From DASZZV01 sp035544835 (lineage in GTDB: Bacteria; Acidobacteriota; Thermoanaerobaculia; Gp7-AA8): a DNA stretch of 5,474 nucleotides. Both the position numbers and the translations under genes were made by a program. This document shows, piece by piece, positions 4,629-5,474 of the stretch. Below the pieces are notes generated by a model that saw nothing but the letters and a program-made list of their open reading frames with translations, was not told where the DNA came from and searched no databases. The stretch spans positions 1 through 5,474 of the forward strand of contig DASZZV010000256.1 of assembly GCA_035544835.1 (NCBI GenBank), read 5' to 3'. Positions within the stretch are counted from its first letter, which is position 1; each line of letters opens with the position of its first letter.

Positions 4629-5474
4629 ATGGCGCAAATGCAACCGATTACAGTGGCACAATACGGTCTGGGACCGATCGGCGTCGAGATTCTGAAGCTC
4701 ATCCTGAGCAAGCCCTGGCTTCGGCTCGTCGCCGCTGTCGATATCGACCCTGCGAAAATTGGACGGGATGTCTCGGAACTGATCGGGCGCAATGAGCCAA
4801 CCGGCATCACCATCTCCCAAAAACTGGAGGTGAAGGCTGACGTAGTCTGTCACTCGACGGGATCGCGTCTCCGAGACGTGCAGGGACAACTCGTCGATCT
4901 TCTGTCGCGCGGCTCCCATGTTGTGTCTACCTGTGAGGAGCTCTCCTTTCCTCTCGATGCCGAAGCGCGAGAGACCCTTCAGAAAACTGCCCGCTCCGCG
5001 AATGTGACGCTGCTCGGCACGGGTGTGAACCCGGGATTCGTGATGGACAAGCTGCCGCTGACGCTCTCCGCCGTCTGTCAGAGCGTCTCAGCAATTCGAG
5101 TGAACCGCGTCGTCGATGCCTCCAGACGCCGAGAGCCGCTGCAGCGCAAAGTCGGCGCCGGCATGACACCAGAAGAATTCGCGAGCAACGTCAAAGCCGG
5201 GAAGATCAAGCATATGGGACTCCGTGAGTCGTTGATGATGATCGCCAACGGCCTTGGGGTCGAGCTCGACGAAGTCTCTGAAGAAGTCATCAAGCCAGTC
5301 ATGGCCAGAGAGAAGATCAAGACGCAGTTCCTCACAGTGGAGGCGGGCCAGGTTGCTGGCGTCCATCAGACCATCAGCGGAAGGAAGGGCGGACAGCTCG
5401 ATCTGGCCCTCGACATCCAGATGTACGTAGGCGCCTCCGAGGCTGGCGACAGAATCGAGATCAAAGGCGTCCCG
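4629..5474 (+). CDS. 2,4-diaminopentanoate dehydrogenase-like NAD(P)-dependent oxidoreductase, 3' end beyond window
   Basis: Open from ATG 4629 to the last base with no stop: 282 residues are visible, and related proteins run about 330-350, so perhaps 50-70 are missing. The N-terminus is a Rossmann fold of the DapB type: VAQYGLGPIG with GxGxxG at 13-18, and AVDIDP with Asp38 at the end of strand 2, which suggests NAD but does not settle it. Further family marks are DVVCHSTGS (71-79), VVSTCEELSFP (98-108) and GTGVNPGFVMD (130-140), the signature I associate with 2,4-diaminopentanoate dehydrogenase (Ord). That enzyme oxidatively deaminates 2,4-diaminopentanoate to 2-amino-4-oxopentanoate in ornithine fermentation. 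The partner aminomutase genes (oraS/oraE) are not in the window, so the real substrate may be another amine or amino acid. Family membership is fairly sure, substrate is not. A hairpin array lies just upstream. Confidence 0.8.
   Translation, partial: MAQMQPITVAQYGLGPIGVEILKLILSKPWLRLVAAVDIDPAKIGRDVSELIGRNEPTGITISQKLEVKADVVCHSTGSRLRDVQGQLVDLLSRGSHVVSTCEELSFPLDAEARETLQKTARSANVTLLGTGVNPGFVMDKLPLTLSAVCQSVSAIRVNRVVDASRRREPLQRKVGAGMTPEEFASNVKAGKIKHMGLRESLMMIANGLGVELDEVSEEVIKPVMAREKIKTQFLTVEAGQVAGVHQTISGRKGGQLDLALDIQMYVGASEAGDRIEIKGVP

Noticed and set aside
4232..4795. Plus-strand 187-codon reading frame through the hairpin array
   Set aside because: Overlaps dinB and the dehydrogenase in other frames, is Ser/Arg/Pro-rich, and crosses the repeat; a shadow.

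Overview
The window is a GC-rich bacterial chromosome segment with three complete or nearly complete genes, one gene cut at the right edge, and two non-coding gaps filled with unusual hairpin arrays. Codon use is uniform across the genes. The mix of TypA, Pol IV, a D-amino-acid PLP enzyme and a diaminopentanoate-dehydrogenase-like enzyme, with repeat-rich gaps, suggests an environmental, soil- or sediment-type lineage. Acidobacteriota or a neighbouring phylum is my guess, but nothing here proves the taxon.

Layout. 1-1782 (+) is the 3' part of typA/bipA, a ribosome-associated translational GTPase; its first roughly 46 codons lie before the window. It carries about 32 extra residues between switch I and the DTPGH motif. 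1783-2199 is non-coding between two converging genes. It holds a 298-bp inverted repeat made of three-hairpin arms (1843-1938 and 2045-2140) and a 27-bp tandem duplication (2148-2201) that includes the stop codon of the next gene. 2200-3342 (-) encodes a D-serine dehydratase / D-threonine aldolase family PLP enzyme with an H-x-C metal site. 3358-4425 (+) is dinB (DNA polymerase IV), divergent from the PLP enzyme with only 15 bp between start codons. 4426-4628 is non-coding and holds four related hairpin units arranged two-forward, two-inverted (4431-4563). 4629 to the window end (+) is an NAD(P)-dependent dehydrogenase related to 2,4-diaminopentanoate dehydrogenase, running off the right edge.

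The genes do not form one pathway. typA acts in translation and ribosome assembly and dinB in translesion DNA synthesis. The PLP enzyme and the dehydrogenase are both probable amino-acid catabolic enzymes, but they are on opposite strands and separated by dinB. The most interesting material is in the two gaps: two sequence-unrelated families of hairpin units, each in a large inverted arrangement, and both with stem differences that are always paired with a compensating change on the other side of the stem. That pattern suggests the fold, in RNA or single-stranded DNA, is what is maintained.
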